From Thermoplasmata archaeon (GTDB lineage: Archaea; Thermoplasmatota; Thermoplasmata; Lutacidiplasmatales; UBA184), in contig DAHUZZ010000012.1 in NCBI GenBank assembly GCA_027314915.1, forward strand, positions 1 to 56,428: DNA of 56,428 nucleotides, written 5' to 3'. The position numbers and the translations under genes are program-made. The stretch's first letter is position 1. Each line of letters starts with the position of its first letter. Below, one piece after another: positions 1 through 8,400 of the stretch. A model generated the notes under the pieces. The model made no database searches. It worked only from the letters and a program-made list of their open reading frames with translations, and was not told where the DNA came from.

Positions 1-124
1 CCCGTAGCACGCGTTGGACAGTATCGAGGCTCACCTGCGCCCTTCGGGCGACCTCGCGGAGCGAGAAGCCGGCGCTGCGCAGGACCTCGATCTGGTGCCG
101 CTTCATCGGATCGTACATACCCAT
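1..124 (-). CDS. istA: IS21-family transposase IstA, N-terminal fragment (runs off window)
   Basis: Only the first 41 or so residues are in the window. They begin MGMYDPMKRHQIEVLR and form a compact helix-turn-helix (a segment around GFSLREVARRAQVSLDTV), as at the N-terminus of IS21 IstA transposases that bind the element ends. The ATG at 124 is taken as start; an in-frame GTG at 157 would add 11 residues. The catalytic DDE domain and IstB partner are outside the window, so completeness cannot be judged. Another HTH transposase or regulator is possible from so short a piece, but the flanking end repeats favour IS21. Confidence 0.65.
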   Translation of the reverse strand, partial: MGMYDPMKRHQIEVLRSAGFSLREVARRAQVSLDTVQRVLR

Positions 125-194
125 CGGCCAGGAAGTCGGCGAGATATCGGGCGTCACGGGACACCCCCGGCGGGGGTCTCATTGGTGTGCTGAT

Positions 195-229
195 AATTTC
201 GGGAAGAAGTGTGCAGGGAATTTCGGGAA
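195..229. repeat. Two direct repeats at IS21-like end
   Basis: AATTTCGGGAA occurs at 195-205 and again at 219-229, a spacing of 24 bases, between the transposase start and the presumed element tip at 235. Such repeated motifs are the usual transposase-binding sites at IS21 ends. Confidence 0.65.
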
Positions 230-236
230 CCAACAC

Positions 237-1049
237 GTGCGGGGTCGGGGCGCCCTGGACGCGGTCCAGCGGGTCCAGAAGGAGGGGCAAGCTGGGAAGG
301 GGTGGGTGTTCGAGACGGACCTGTCGAAGTTCTTCGACACCATCCCCCGGGGGCGGATGGTCGACAAGCTCGCGGTGCGCATCGCGGATGGGAGCTTCCT
401 GAGGCTGGTGAGGCTCATCCTGAGGTCGGGTGTACTGGGGGAACCGCAGGGAGAAGACGACGTGGGGGTCCCGCAAGGGAGTCCGCTGTCGCCCATCCTG
501 GCGAATGTGTACCTGGCGGAGTTCGACCGAAAGGTCGGGAGTTGCCATGCCCTGGTGCGGTACGCGGATGATATCGTGGTGCTGTGCGCTACGAACTCAG
601 AGGCGAGGGCGGCCGCGAAGGCGGTCGAGGCGGCGGTGAACGAGGAGGGGCTGAAGCTGAAGCCGGATAAGACCCGGGTCGTGATGATGGCGGCGGGGGT
701 GGAGTTCCTGGGCTATCGAATCACGCCGAGGAAGGCGGAGCCTTCCCAGAAGTCGGTGAAGAGATTCCAGGAGAAGCTGCGCTCGCTGACGGAGCGACAT
801 GAGACACGACCTCTGGCGGAGGTCATCCAGCGCGTGATGCCGGTGATCCGAGGGTGGTCCAACTACTTCCGGTTGGCCGGGCGAAGTCCCGTGCTGTATG
901 AAATCGGCAAGTGGATATTGGCGCGCCTGAAGGTGTATGCGACCAAGCGGCACTGGGTTCGAGTGTGGGACAAGAGATGCCCCACCACGACCCTCTACGG
1001 AGCAGGGCTACGATTGCCCTACCACATCGTGACGTCCTTCGGGTTCTGA
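237..1049 (+). pseudogene. ltrA: Group II intron reverse transcriptase/maturase, 5'-truncated (inner intron)
   Basis: An open frame of about 270 residues starts abruptly at the RT-2 block (GRGALDAV) where an intact enzyme would have roughly 100 more N-terminal residues. Present are RT-3 (DLSKFFDTI), RT-4 (GVPQGSPLSPILANVYL), the catalytic RT-5 motif YADD, RT-7 (FLGY) and a maturase/X domain ending in a GWSNYFR block followed by a basic C-terminus. The frame begins two bases past the IS21-like tip, so the gene was most likely cut by that insertion and the N-terminal part lies to the left of the element. The enzyme would splice and mobilise its intron; in this form it should be inactive. Domain V of the same intron follows 11 bases after the stop. 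Confidence 0.9.
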
Positions 1050-1060
1050 AGAGGTCGAGC

Positions 1061-1131
1061 GAGCCGGATGCGGGCAAACTGCAAGTCCGGCTCTGGAGGG
1101 GGCGGGAGCTGGCAACGGCTCCCTCCTACCC
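1061..1131 (+). ncRNA. Group II intron domains V and VI (inner intron 3' end)
   Basis: 1061-1093 is a 33-base hairpin with the domain V pattern: GAGCCGGATGCGG, a CAAA loop, then the complementary half ending CCGGCTC; it carries the AGC catalytic triad. It is followed by a domain VI-like hairpin (stem 1104-1109 with 1118-1123) and a CCTACC tail whose adenine near 1128 could be the branch point. The intron 3' end is put at about 1130. Immediately downstream the reading frame of a second reverse transcriptase begins in mid-domain, so this intron is inserted in another intron's ORF. Confidence 0.8.
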
Positions 1132-1133
1132 GG

Positions 1134-1613
1134 CCAAAGGCGACCTTGGACTCCGTGATGACGGAGCTGGGGCTGGCGCTGAATGCCGAGAAGACGCGGA
1201 CGGTGAAGGCGGAGGAGGGCTTCGACTTCCTCGGCTTTCACCTCTGGCGGCGCTACGACCCACGACGGGGCAAGCGATTCACTCGATGGTATCCATCGGC
1301 GAAGTCGGAGAAGGGCATTCGAGCCCGCGTGCGAGCGCTGACGGAGACGCGAACGCTGGTTGGGGGGACCCCCCTCACGGCGAGGGAAGCGGTGGACGAG
1401 GCCGTGCGAGGGTGGGCGGAGTATGCCCATCGAAGCATGGCCTTCGAATCGTTCCAGCGGGTCTGGTGGTATGCCACCAGCCGGCTGAACGCGCTGTACC
1501 GGCGGTCGCGGAATCGCGGCGGATGGGCCCAACACCGAGACCAAGTGAGGCTGGGATTGACGCTCAGCCACTGGCCGACACCCCCCCCGTACGGGCCACG
1601 GGGGATCGTATGA
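1134..1613 (+). pseudogene. C-terminal part of a second group II intron reverse transcriptase (outer intron)
   Basis: About 160 residues starting in mid-protein. The first recognisable block is RT-7: LGLALNAEKTRTV followed by FDFLGFHLWRR, then a maturase domain (GWAEYAHRSM, WWYATSRL) and a basic tail. RT-1 to RT-5 including YADD are missing and the sequence is clearly different from the RT at 237-1049. The break coincides with the 3' end of the inner intron at about 1130, so the N-terminal half should lie upstream of that intron, beyond the IS21-like element and outside the window. Precise splicing of the inner intron would have restored the frame before the IS insertion. Confidence 0.85.
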
Positions 1614-1645
1614 ATGCCGATAGCCGCTCGGAGAACCCCGCCGGA

Positions 1646-1731
1646 GAGCCGTATGCGGGACACCCGCCCGTACGGTTCGACGAGGGGGCGGTGGAATCGG
1701 GCCGCTGGCCCGCGCCACCGCTCTACTCTAC
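1646..1731 (+). ncRNA. Group II intron domains V and VI (outer intron 3' end)
   Basis: 1646-1678 is a second 33-base domain V (GAGCCGTATGCGG, ACAC loop, CCGCCCGTACGGTTC), closer to the common bacterial consensus than the inner one. A strong domain VI hairpin follows (1689-1694 with 1715-1720, extended by 1698-1703 with 1707-1712) and a CTCTACTCTACC tail with a candidate bulged A. The intron end is near 1731. The host DNA resumes there, about 100 bases before the next gene. Confidence 0.85.
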
Positions 1732-1770
1732 CCAAGATGGTGGTTTCGATTCAAAGCCCGTTCCGGGCGA

Positions 1771-1823
1771 ACTGCTTTAGCGCCGGACGATTGGGGCTGC
1801 CCGGGACGGGACGTCCGTCCCGG
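1771..1823 (+). promoter_or_regulatory. Probable promoter and inverted repeat before the HAD/hydratase gene
   Basis: A weak TATA-like stretch (CTGCTTTAG, about 1772-1780) precedes a near-perfect palindrome at 1801-1823 (CCGGGAC ... GTCCCGG arms, with GGAC/GTCC inside and one unpaired G). The palindrome could be an operator or an mRNA 5' hairpin. The promoter call is tentative. Confidence 0.35.
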
Positions 1824-1832
1824 AAGGGATCG

Positions 1833-3740
1833 ATGGCCGCTCGTTCGCTCAACCCGCCCGACATCATCTGCGTCCTCGGCGCCGGCAACATGGGGAGCGG
1901 CATCGCGCAGGCCTGCGCGCAGGCCGGCTACACCGTGCGGGTGCGCGACGTGACCCCGGAGATGGTCGCGCGCGGCCGGGGCTTGATCGAGAGGATGCTC
2001 GACGGGGCGATCCAGCGGAAGAAGTCCACGCCCGAGAAGAAGGCCGAGGTCCTGGGCCGGATCACCTTCACCACCGAGCTCTCCGCGGCCGTCCCGGGCG
2101 CGGCGCTCGTCATCGAGGCGGTCTTCGAGGAGGAGGCGGTCAAGCAGGCGCTCTTCCGCGAGGTGGCGGGGCTCGTGGGCCCGGACGTGATCGTCGCCAC
2201 CAACACCTCGTCGCTCTCGGTGACCCGGCTGGCGGCCTCGTTCCCCGAGCCGGGCCGCTTCGCCGGGCTCCACTTCTTCTTCCCCGCGGCGATCAACAAG
2301 CTCCTCGAGGTCATCGGTGGCGAGGCGACCCGGCCCGAGGTCTTGGACGAGCTCGAGCGGTTCGGATACCGTCTCCGGAAGATCCCGATCCGGGTCCGCG
2401 ACCGGGCCGGCTTCGCCGTCAACCGGTTCTTCGTCCCGTACCTGAACGAGGCGACCCGGATCCACGAGGAGGGGATCGCCTCGCTGGCGACCATCGAGGA
2501 GGTCGGCCGGGAGCTCTTCGGGGCCACGCTCGGCCCGTTCGAGCTCATGAACGTCACCGGCATCCCCATCGCCTACCACTCGATGGGCTCCCTCGAGGCC
2601 GCCTTCGGGCCGGCCTACCGCGCGTCGGAGGCCCTGAAGCGCCAGTTCGAGGCGAACCGGCCCTGGGCGTGGAAGGAGACCACCGTCGAGCCCGACCGCA
2701 AGGGGGCGGTCCGCGACCGGTTCCTCGGGCTGGTCCTCGGGATCGCGACGGAGTTGGTCGAGGAGGGCGTGGCGACGGCGGAGGCGACCGACCGGGGCGC
2801 CACCGTCGGCCTGCGGTGGGCGCGCGGTCCCTTCGCGCTCCTCAATTCGGTCGGCCTGCCCGCGGCCGCGGAGCGGGTGGAGGCCTACGCGAAGCGCTGG
2901 GGGGCATCGTTCCCCGTCGCGGGGGAGCTCCGGCGACGGGCGCGGGCCGGCGAAACGAGCTGGCCCCTCCGGTACGTGCGGGTCGAGCGGCGCGGGGCGG
3001 TCGCCTGGGTCCTCCTCGATCGGCCGGAGGTGCTGAACTCCCTCAACTCCGATCTCCTAGGCCAGCTGCGCGGGGCCTTCGAGGGGCTCCGGGACGATCC
3101 GGAGCTCCGGGTCGTCGTCCTGGCGGGGAGCTCGCCGGTCTTCGCCGCCGGGGCGGACATCGCCGAGATGTCGACGAAGACGCTCCCCGAGGGCCGGGAG
3201 TTCGGGTACGTCGGCCAGGCGACCTGCGAGGCGATCGCCTCCTTCCCGCACCCGGTGATCGCCCTGGTCGAGGGGTACGCGCTGGGCGGGGGCCTCGAGC
3301 TCGCCGTGGCCTGCGATCTCATCGTGGCCGCGGACGATGCCCGGCTCGGGCTGCCCGAGGCGTCGGTGGGGATCCACCCGGGGATGGGCGGCGCGAGCCG
3401 TCTCACCCGGCTCATCGGCCGCGCCCGGACGAAGTACCTGGTCTACCTCGCCCAGCCGATCGGCGCGACCGAGGCGGTGCGGCTCGGCATCGTGCTCACG
3501 ACGTACCCGGCCGCCTCCGCCCGGGAGGAGGCGCAGCGGCTCGCGGAGACGATCGCCTCCCGCGCCCCGCTCGCCCTGGGCTGGGCGAAGCGGATGATCG
3601 ACCTCGGGATGGACCTCCCCCTGGCCGGTGCGCTCCGGCTCGAGGGCGAGTCTGCGGGCTACACCTTCTCGACCGACGACCAGGACGAGGGCATGAAGGC
3701 CTTCCTCGAGCGGCGACCGCCGAGGTTCACCGGCCGGTAG
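1833..3740 (+). CDS. Bifunctional 3-hydroxyacyl-CoA dehydrogenase/enoyl-CoA hydratase
   Basis: A 635-residue fusion that hydrates 2-enoyl-CoA and oxidises 3-hydroxyacyl-CoA with NAD, two successive beta-oxidation steps, in the cytoplasm. Residues about 10-290 are the dehydrogenase: Rossmann motif GAGNMGSGIAQ, TNTSSLS, and the catalytic-His block LHFFFPA. A second helical dehydrogenase domain follows. From about residue 378 a crotonase domain begins (NSLNSDLL), with oxyanion-hole segments AAGADIAEM and GGGLELA and the second glutamate in LPEASVGIHPGMGG. The order dehydrogenase-then-hydratase is that of many archaeal fusions, including crotonyl-CoA hydratase/3-hydroxybutyryl-CoA dehydrogenases of carbon-fixing archaea; bacterial FadB/FadJ have the reverse order. 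The ATG at 1833 opens the Rossmann domain directly. It lies just downstream of the intron pile-up but appears intact. Substrate chain length is not visible. Confidence 0.9.
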   Translation: MAARSLNPPDIICVLGAGNMGSGIAQACAQAGYTVRVRDVTPEMVARGRGLIERMLDGAIQRKKSTPEKKAEVLGRITFTTELSAAVPGAALVIEAVFEEEAVKQALFREVAGLVGPDVIVATNTSSLSVTRLAASFPEPGRFAGLHFFFPAAINKLLEVIGGEATRPEVLDELERFGYRLRKIPIRVRDRAGFAVNRFFVPYLNEATRIHEEGIASLATIEEVGRELFGATLGPFELMNVTGIPIAYHSMGSLEAAFGPAYRASEALKRQFEANRPWAWKETTVEPDRKGAVRDRFLGLVLGIATELVEEGVATAEATDRGATVGLRWARGPFALLNSVGLPAAAERVEAYAKRWGASFPVAGELRRRARAGETSWPLRYVRVERRGAVAWVLLDRPEVLNSLNSDLLGQLRGAFEGLRDDPELRVVVLAGSSPVFAAGADIAEMSTKTLPEGREFGYVGQATCEAIASFPHPVIALVEGYALGGGLELAVACDLIVAADDARLGLPEASVGIHPGMGGASRLTRLIGRARTKYLVYLAQPIGATEAVRLGIVLTTYPAASAREEAQRLAETIASRAPLALGWAKRMIDLGMDLPLAGALRLEGESAGYTFSTDDQDEGMKAFLERRPPRFTGR

Positions 3741-3764
3741 CGGGGACCCCGCGGCACCCCCGGC

Positions 3765-4154
3765 CTAGGAGGGCGCGGCGAGGAACGCCCGGTACTCGGC
3801 GGGGCTCAGCGTCGCGCCGAGCGGTCCGGAGGGGCGGATCCGGGCGATCCAGCCCTTCCCGTAGGGGTCCTGGTTGACCCACTCGGGATGCTTCGCGAGC
3901 TCGGTGTTGACCGCGGAGACCGCGCCCCCGGCGGGGGCGTTGATGTCCGCGACGGTCTTCACCGACTCGAGCACCATGAAGCTCGCGGCGGCCTGGACCG
4001 GCTTTCCGACGGCCGGCAGGTCGACGAAGACGATGTCGGTGAGCTCGCTCTGGGCGTGGTCGGTGATGCCGATCACGAGCTCGCCCGACTCCTCGCGCAC
4101 CCACTCGTGGTCCTTCGTGTAGCGGAGCCCCTCCGGAACTTTCGATTCGCTCAT
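3765..4154 (-). CDS. gcvH: Glycine cleavage system H protein
   Basis: A 129-residue lipoyl carrier that shuttles the aminomethyl group in the glycine cleavage system. It shows the normal family features: YTKDHEWVR near the start, and the lipoylated lysine in LESVKTVADI, followed by NAPAGG and the C-terminal GWIARI block. Its ATG overlaps the stop of ahcY (ATGA), so the two are translationally coupled; ahcY comes first. No gcvT or gcvP is in the window, so H may serve glycine cleavage encoded elsewhere, or act in lipoate transfer. The tie to SAH hydrolase suggests a one-carbon/methylation theme. Confidence 0.93.
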   Translation of the reverse strand: MSESKVPEGLRYTKDHEWVREESGELVIGITDHAQSELTDIVFVDLPAVGKPVQAAASFMVLESVKTVADINAPAGGAVSAVNTELAKHPEWVNQDPYGKGWIARIRPSGPLGATLSPAEYRAFLAAPS

Positions 4155-5383
4155 GTGCCCTCCGTCCAGCTCGCGAGGTACTTCTCCTGGGCCTCCGTGA
4201 GGCGGTCGAGCCCGACCTCGAACGGCGCCAGGGCGGCGAGCGCCACCTGGCGGTCGATCGACCGTGGCACGGGATGGACCGCCGGAGCGAGCTCGCGGCC
4301 GTGGAGGAGAAGATGCTCGGCGGAGAGCGCCTGCAGGGTGAAGCTCAGGTCCATGATCTCCGCCGGGTGCCCCTGGCCCGTCGCGAGGTTGATGAGCCGC
4401 CCGTCGCCGAGCAGGTAGGCGACCCGCCCGTCGGCGAACCGGTACTCCTCGACCCGGGGCCGGACCTCGCGGTGGCCGGTCGCGAGCCGCTCGAGCGCGG
4501 GGCGCGAGATCTCGATATCGAAGTGGCCGGCGTTCGCGAGCAGGCAGCCGTCCTTGAGCACCTTGAGGTGCTCCTCGGCGACCACGTCGCGGTTGCCGGT
4601 GACGGTCACGATGAGGTCCGCCTCGCGGGCCGCCTCGAGCATCGGCCGGACCCGGAACCCCTCGAGCCGGGCCTCGATCGCGCGGACGGGGTCCACCTCG
4701 GTCACGATGACGTCGGCACCCAGGCCCCGGAGCCTCCCGGCGACCCCCTTGCCGCACCAGCCGTACCCGGCCACGACGGCGGTGCGGCCGGCGATGAGGA
4801 GGTTCGTCGCGGAGAAGATCCCGTCCAGGACCGACTGGCCGGTCCCGTAGCGGTTGTCGAAGAGGTGCTTCATGTCGGCGTCGTTGACGTCGATCGCGGG
4901 GAACCGGAGCTTCCCCGAGGCGGCCAGCGCGCGGAGCCGTACGACCCCCGTCGTGGTCTCCTCGGTGGAGCCGATGATCCGGCCGCGGTCGGGGCGCGCG
5001 GTGTGGGCGAGCGCGACCAGGTCCGCGCCGTCGTCGATGATCAGCTCGGGGTCGGCCCGCAGCATCGCCCGGATCGCCTCGTTGTACTCCTCGACGCTCT
5101 CCCCCTTCCGGGCGAGCGTGTCCACGCCGGCGGCCCGGAGGGCCGCGACCGCGTCGTCATCGGTCGACAGCGGGTTGCCCGCGGCGAGATGCACCCGGGC
5201 CCCGCCCGCCTGCAGGGTGAGCGCGAGCGCGGCGGTCTTCGCCTCCACGTGGAGGACCGCGGAGATCGTGCGCCCCTCGAACGGCCGGGTCCTCTCGAAC
5301 CGTTCCCGCACCGCCCGGAGTACGGGCATGTGGTCGCGCACCCAGGCGATCTTCTGCTCCCCGAGGGCGCGGTCGCCTACCAC
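4151..5383 (-). CDS. ahcY: Adenosylhomocysteinase (S-adenosyl-L-homocysteine hydrolase)
   Basis: A 410-residue cytoplasmic enzyme that reversibly splits S-adenosylhomocysteine to adenosine and homocysteine, relieving product inhibition of methyltransferases. Substrate-domain motifs include LHVEAKTA, ELIIDDGADL, STEETTTGV, IDVNDADMKHLFDNRYGTG; the NAD-binding domain has VVAGYGWCGKGVAGRLRG and ends in NLATGQGHPAEIMD. Length fits archaeal/bacterial enzymes without the eukaryotic insertion. The GTG at 5383 is chosen because a TATA-like CTTTTAAC is centred 26 bases upstream, giving a leaderless mRNA. The homocysteine it makes could feed the transsulfuration operon at 9154-14156. Confidence 0.95.
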   Translation of the reverse strand: MVGDRALGEQKIAWVRDHMPVLRAVRERFERTRPFEGRTISAVLHVEAKTAALALTLQAGGARVHLAAGNPLSTDDDAVAALRAAGVDTLARKGESVEEYNEAIRAMLRADPELIIDDGADLVALAHTARPDRGRIIGSTEETTTGVVRLRALAASGKLRFPAIDVNDADMKHLFDNRYGTGQSVLDGIFSATNLLIAGRTAVVAGYGWCGKGVAGRLRGLGADVIVTEVDPVRAIEARLEGFRVRPMLEAAREADLIVTVTGNRDVVAEEHLKVLKDGCLLANAGHFDIEISRPALERLATGHREVRPRVEEYRFADGRVAYLLGDGRLINLATGQGHPAEIMDLSFTLQALSAEHLLLHGRELAPAVHPVPRSIDRQVALAALAPFEVGLDRLTEAQEKYLASWTEGT

Positions 5384-5404
5384 GCCCCGCCGGAGCCCGG
5401 GTCC

Positions 5405-5412
5405 GTTAAAAG
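5405..5412 (-). promoter_or_regulatory. TATA-like box for ahcY-gcvH
   Basis: CTTTTAAC on the minus strand, an AT-rich island in very GC-rich DNA, centred about 26 bases upstream of the ahcY GTG. That spacing puts transcription start at the start codon. Confidence 0.65.
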
Positions 5413-5464
5413 GGTTCGTCGGCCGCCCGCCGCCCGGGCGGCCCTCCCCGTCCCGATCGCGGCC

Positions 5465-8400
5465 CTACCGGGTCACCGACCCGCAGAAGGGGCAGACCAG
5501 GAAGTCGGTGGGGATCTCCTTGCCGCAGTTGGCGCATCCGCGGAGCCCCGGCGTGGGCACGGGGTCGGACTCGGAGAACGGTGGGGCCTCCGCGGCGGCC
5601 GCAGAAGCGGAGCTCGGGGGCGCCGCGGCGGAGCTGGAGGCGGCGGGGCGTCGGGGCACCGCGGCGGACGCCACGCCGACCGAGGCCGAGGTCCCGGCGG
5701 GGACGGACGCGCTCCCGCGCGTTCCGGTCCCCGTCGCCGGGCTCGTGCGGGCGGCCGAGGGGCCCGGGGCGCGCGGGGGCGGCCGGGAACTGGCGCCGCC
5801 GCCGGCGGGGCCACTCCCCGAAGCGGGGGGCGGACGGCTCCGGGGCGGCTCGGGCGCGGCTTCGGGCTCCTCCTCGTCGGCCGTGGCGGTGACCATGGGG
5901 GCGGTCATGCCGGCCCGGCTCGCCGCGGACTGCTGGAGCTTCCACTGGTTGAAGGGCACGAAGGAGGGCTGGCGCTTCCACCAGTCCCAGAAGGCGCCCT
6001 CACCGTAGTTGTCGGCGAGCTCCTTCTTCGCCTCGGCACGGTACCGCTCGACGAAGTCGGCGTACCCCTGCCGCTCCGGGTCCTTCGAGTCGGGGACGGG
6101 GGTCCCGAGCAGCTGCGCCGCGCACTCGGGGCAGACCGGCGAGTTCGCGGGGATCGTCGAGCCGCATCGGCTGCACCGGACGAGGTCGTTCTCGAACTCG
6201 GCACCGCACTTGGGGCAGGCGGTGGCCGCCTCCGGGATCAGGCTCCCGCACTCGCCGCACTCGACGAGCTTGCCCCGGGCGAACTGGCCCGTGACGAAGA
6301 GGAAGGCGAGGACGCCCGCGACCGCGGCGGCGAGGATCGCGAGGAGCATCCAGACGGTGATCGGGCCCACGACCTTCTGGTCGAGGAGGCTCGGCGGCGG
6401 AGCCGGGTTGGGCGCGATGACCGCGCCGTTCGTGAGGTTGTCGTAGGCCACCGCGTGGTTGTACTCGGCCGTCACCACGATGGTGTAGGTCTGGCCGGGC
6501 TGGACGCCGTTCACGATCCCGAGGTTGATGTTGAAGTTGCCCTTGTCGGTGGCCATCTGGCCGATCAGGAACGGCCCGCCCGCGCCCAGGAGCGTCACGT
6601 TGATGATCGCCTGCTGCGCGCCGGCGAACTCCACGCTCCCCGTGCCGGTGTAGGCGTTCTGCACGACGAGCGGTCCCGGCGGCGGGAAGAACCTCAGCTG
6701 GATCGGCGAGGGCAGGACGCGCACCTGGACGGTGTTGGTCGCCACGCCGCCGACGGGGGAGATCCCGCCGTTCCAGCTCGCGTTGAACTCAAAGGTCACG
6801 TTCTTCGCGCCGCCCAGACCGATGACCGTCTCGTTGATCGTCCAGTTGAACTTCACGAGCTGGGTCGCGCCCGGCCCGAGGTCGGCGAAGGTCTGGGTCG
6901 TGGCGAGGGGGAGCGGTGTCGCGTTGGACTGGTAGATCCCGAAGCCGACCGTGAAGTTGACCAGCGAGGCGGTGCCGACGTTCTGGACCGAGAGGAGGAA
7001 GCCGATGTCGTCGCCGATCGCCGCCACGCCGTCCGTCGTCGCGGCGCCGTCCACCGTGACCCCGACCTTGGGGATCGCGAGCTCCGCGTGGTAGCCCGGA
7101 TACTGGGCCTGCGGCAGGAAGTCGGGCGCCGCCGGGTCCATCCCGAGCGGGTAGGCGGTGACGGCGCCGTACTCCCAGTGGGTCGCGAGCGCGCCGCCGC
7201 CGGGGAGCGTGGTGCCGATGTGGTAGCTACCGAGGTAGAGTCCCGTCGGCAGGTCCCCCTGGCGCACGATCGAGGAGATGAGCAGCAGGAAGGCGTTCCC
7301 GGAGTTGTCGGTGACCCCGTAGTTGTGCCCGTGGGTCGCGAAGTAGCTCTGGACGTAGGCCGCGAGGTCGGGGTCGGCCTGCGAGAGGTTGTTCAGGGCG
7401 AGCCCGGTCGCGTTGTTCGAGTCGGTGCTCGCGAACGCCGGGTAGGCGACCACGTGGACGTCCGGGATGGGCCCGAACCCCCCGCTCTCCGCCGTGACCT
7501 GGCCCCAGCGGTAGAAGTAGGCCACGCTCTGGGAGTCGAGCGGGACCACGACGGACTGGTTGTCGAAGACGGTGATGTAGGTCGTCGGCACCGAGACGTT
7601 CGCGAGGAACGCATCCGAACCGCCGGAGAGGAGGAGCTTGTTCGATTCCCACGGCATGGCCGGCGGGAGCCCCGGGTCGAGGATCGTGCCGGGCAGGGCG
7701 TTCCAGTTCAGGTCGAGGAGGGAGTCCGCGACGGTGAGGTTGGACTGGCCGCTCGCGACCATGTTGTAGCCGTAGACCGGTGCGACGACCAGGGAGGCGC
7801 TGATCACGTCCAGGTTGTTCGAGGGGTTCGCGATCGTGACGTTGAGCGTCGATCCGCCGCCGAACTCACCGGTCGCCTGGAGGAACGAGAGGATCCCGGA
7901 GCCGTTCACCGCGCCCGGGAGGTTGCCCGCGACGGGGATCGAGAGGAAGCCGGTCTTGTTCACGCCGGGCGAGAGGACTTGGATGTTCGAGCTGACGGCG
8001 TACCGGACCCCGTGGTACCAGACGCTCACCTGTCCGATCTGGAGCGAGAGCGGGGCCTCGTAGACCAGCTCGAAGGTCGCGGTGGACCACGACGTGTAGC
8101 CCACCGCGAGGGCGAGCGAGGGGGCCGTCGGCTGCGGCAGGGCGAGGTTGCTGATGTTGAAGCTGGTGCCACTGTTGACGACCGTGTTCACCGGGGCGGT
8201 CAGGTTCACACCCGCCGGGCCGTTCCGGGAGATGTTGTCCGCGTAGTAGCCGAGCCAGTTCGTGTGGGTGAGCACCGCGCGGGCTCCCGCGGTCAGCGAG
8301 AGGCCGGGAGAGTAGGAGGTGTCGTGGAGCAGCGAGAGGTTCTCGAGCAGGGTCGGGACGGTCGGGTTCGGGATGACCTGGGAGTTGTTCGCGTAGAACC

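Larger units (their letters stand above)
1..235 (-). mobile_element. End of an IS21-like insertion sequence
   Basis: This is the transposase-proximal end of an element that runs leftwards out of the window. On the minus strand the tip would read TGTTGG at 235-230, followed by two copies of an 11-base repeat (195-205 and 219-229) and then the start of an IstA-like gene at about 124. Terminal TG...CA and multiple internal repeats at each end are known for IS21. The base just right of the tip (236) falls straight into a reverse transcriptase reading frame that lacks its N-terminus, which supports an insertion boundary here. The other end, the target duplication and istB lie outside the window. 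Confidence 0.7.

Noticed and set aside
237-1613. One frameshifted reverse transcriptase gene
   Set aside because: The two segments have separate RT-7/maturase blocks and are each followed by their own domain V, so they are two enzymes, not one broken one.
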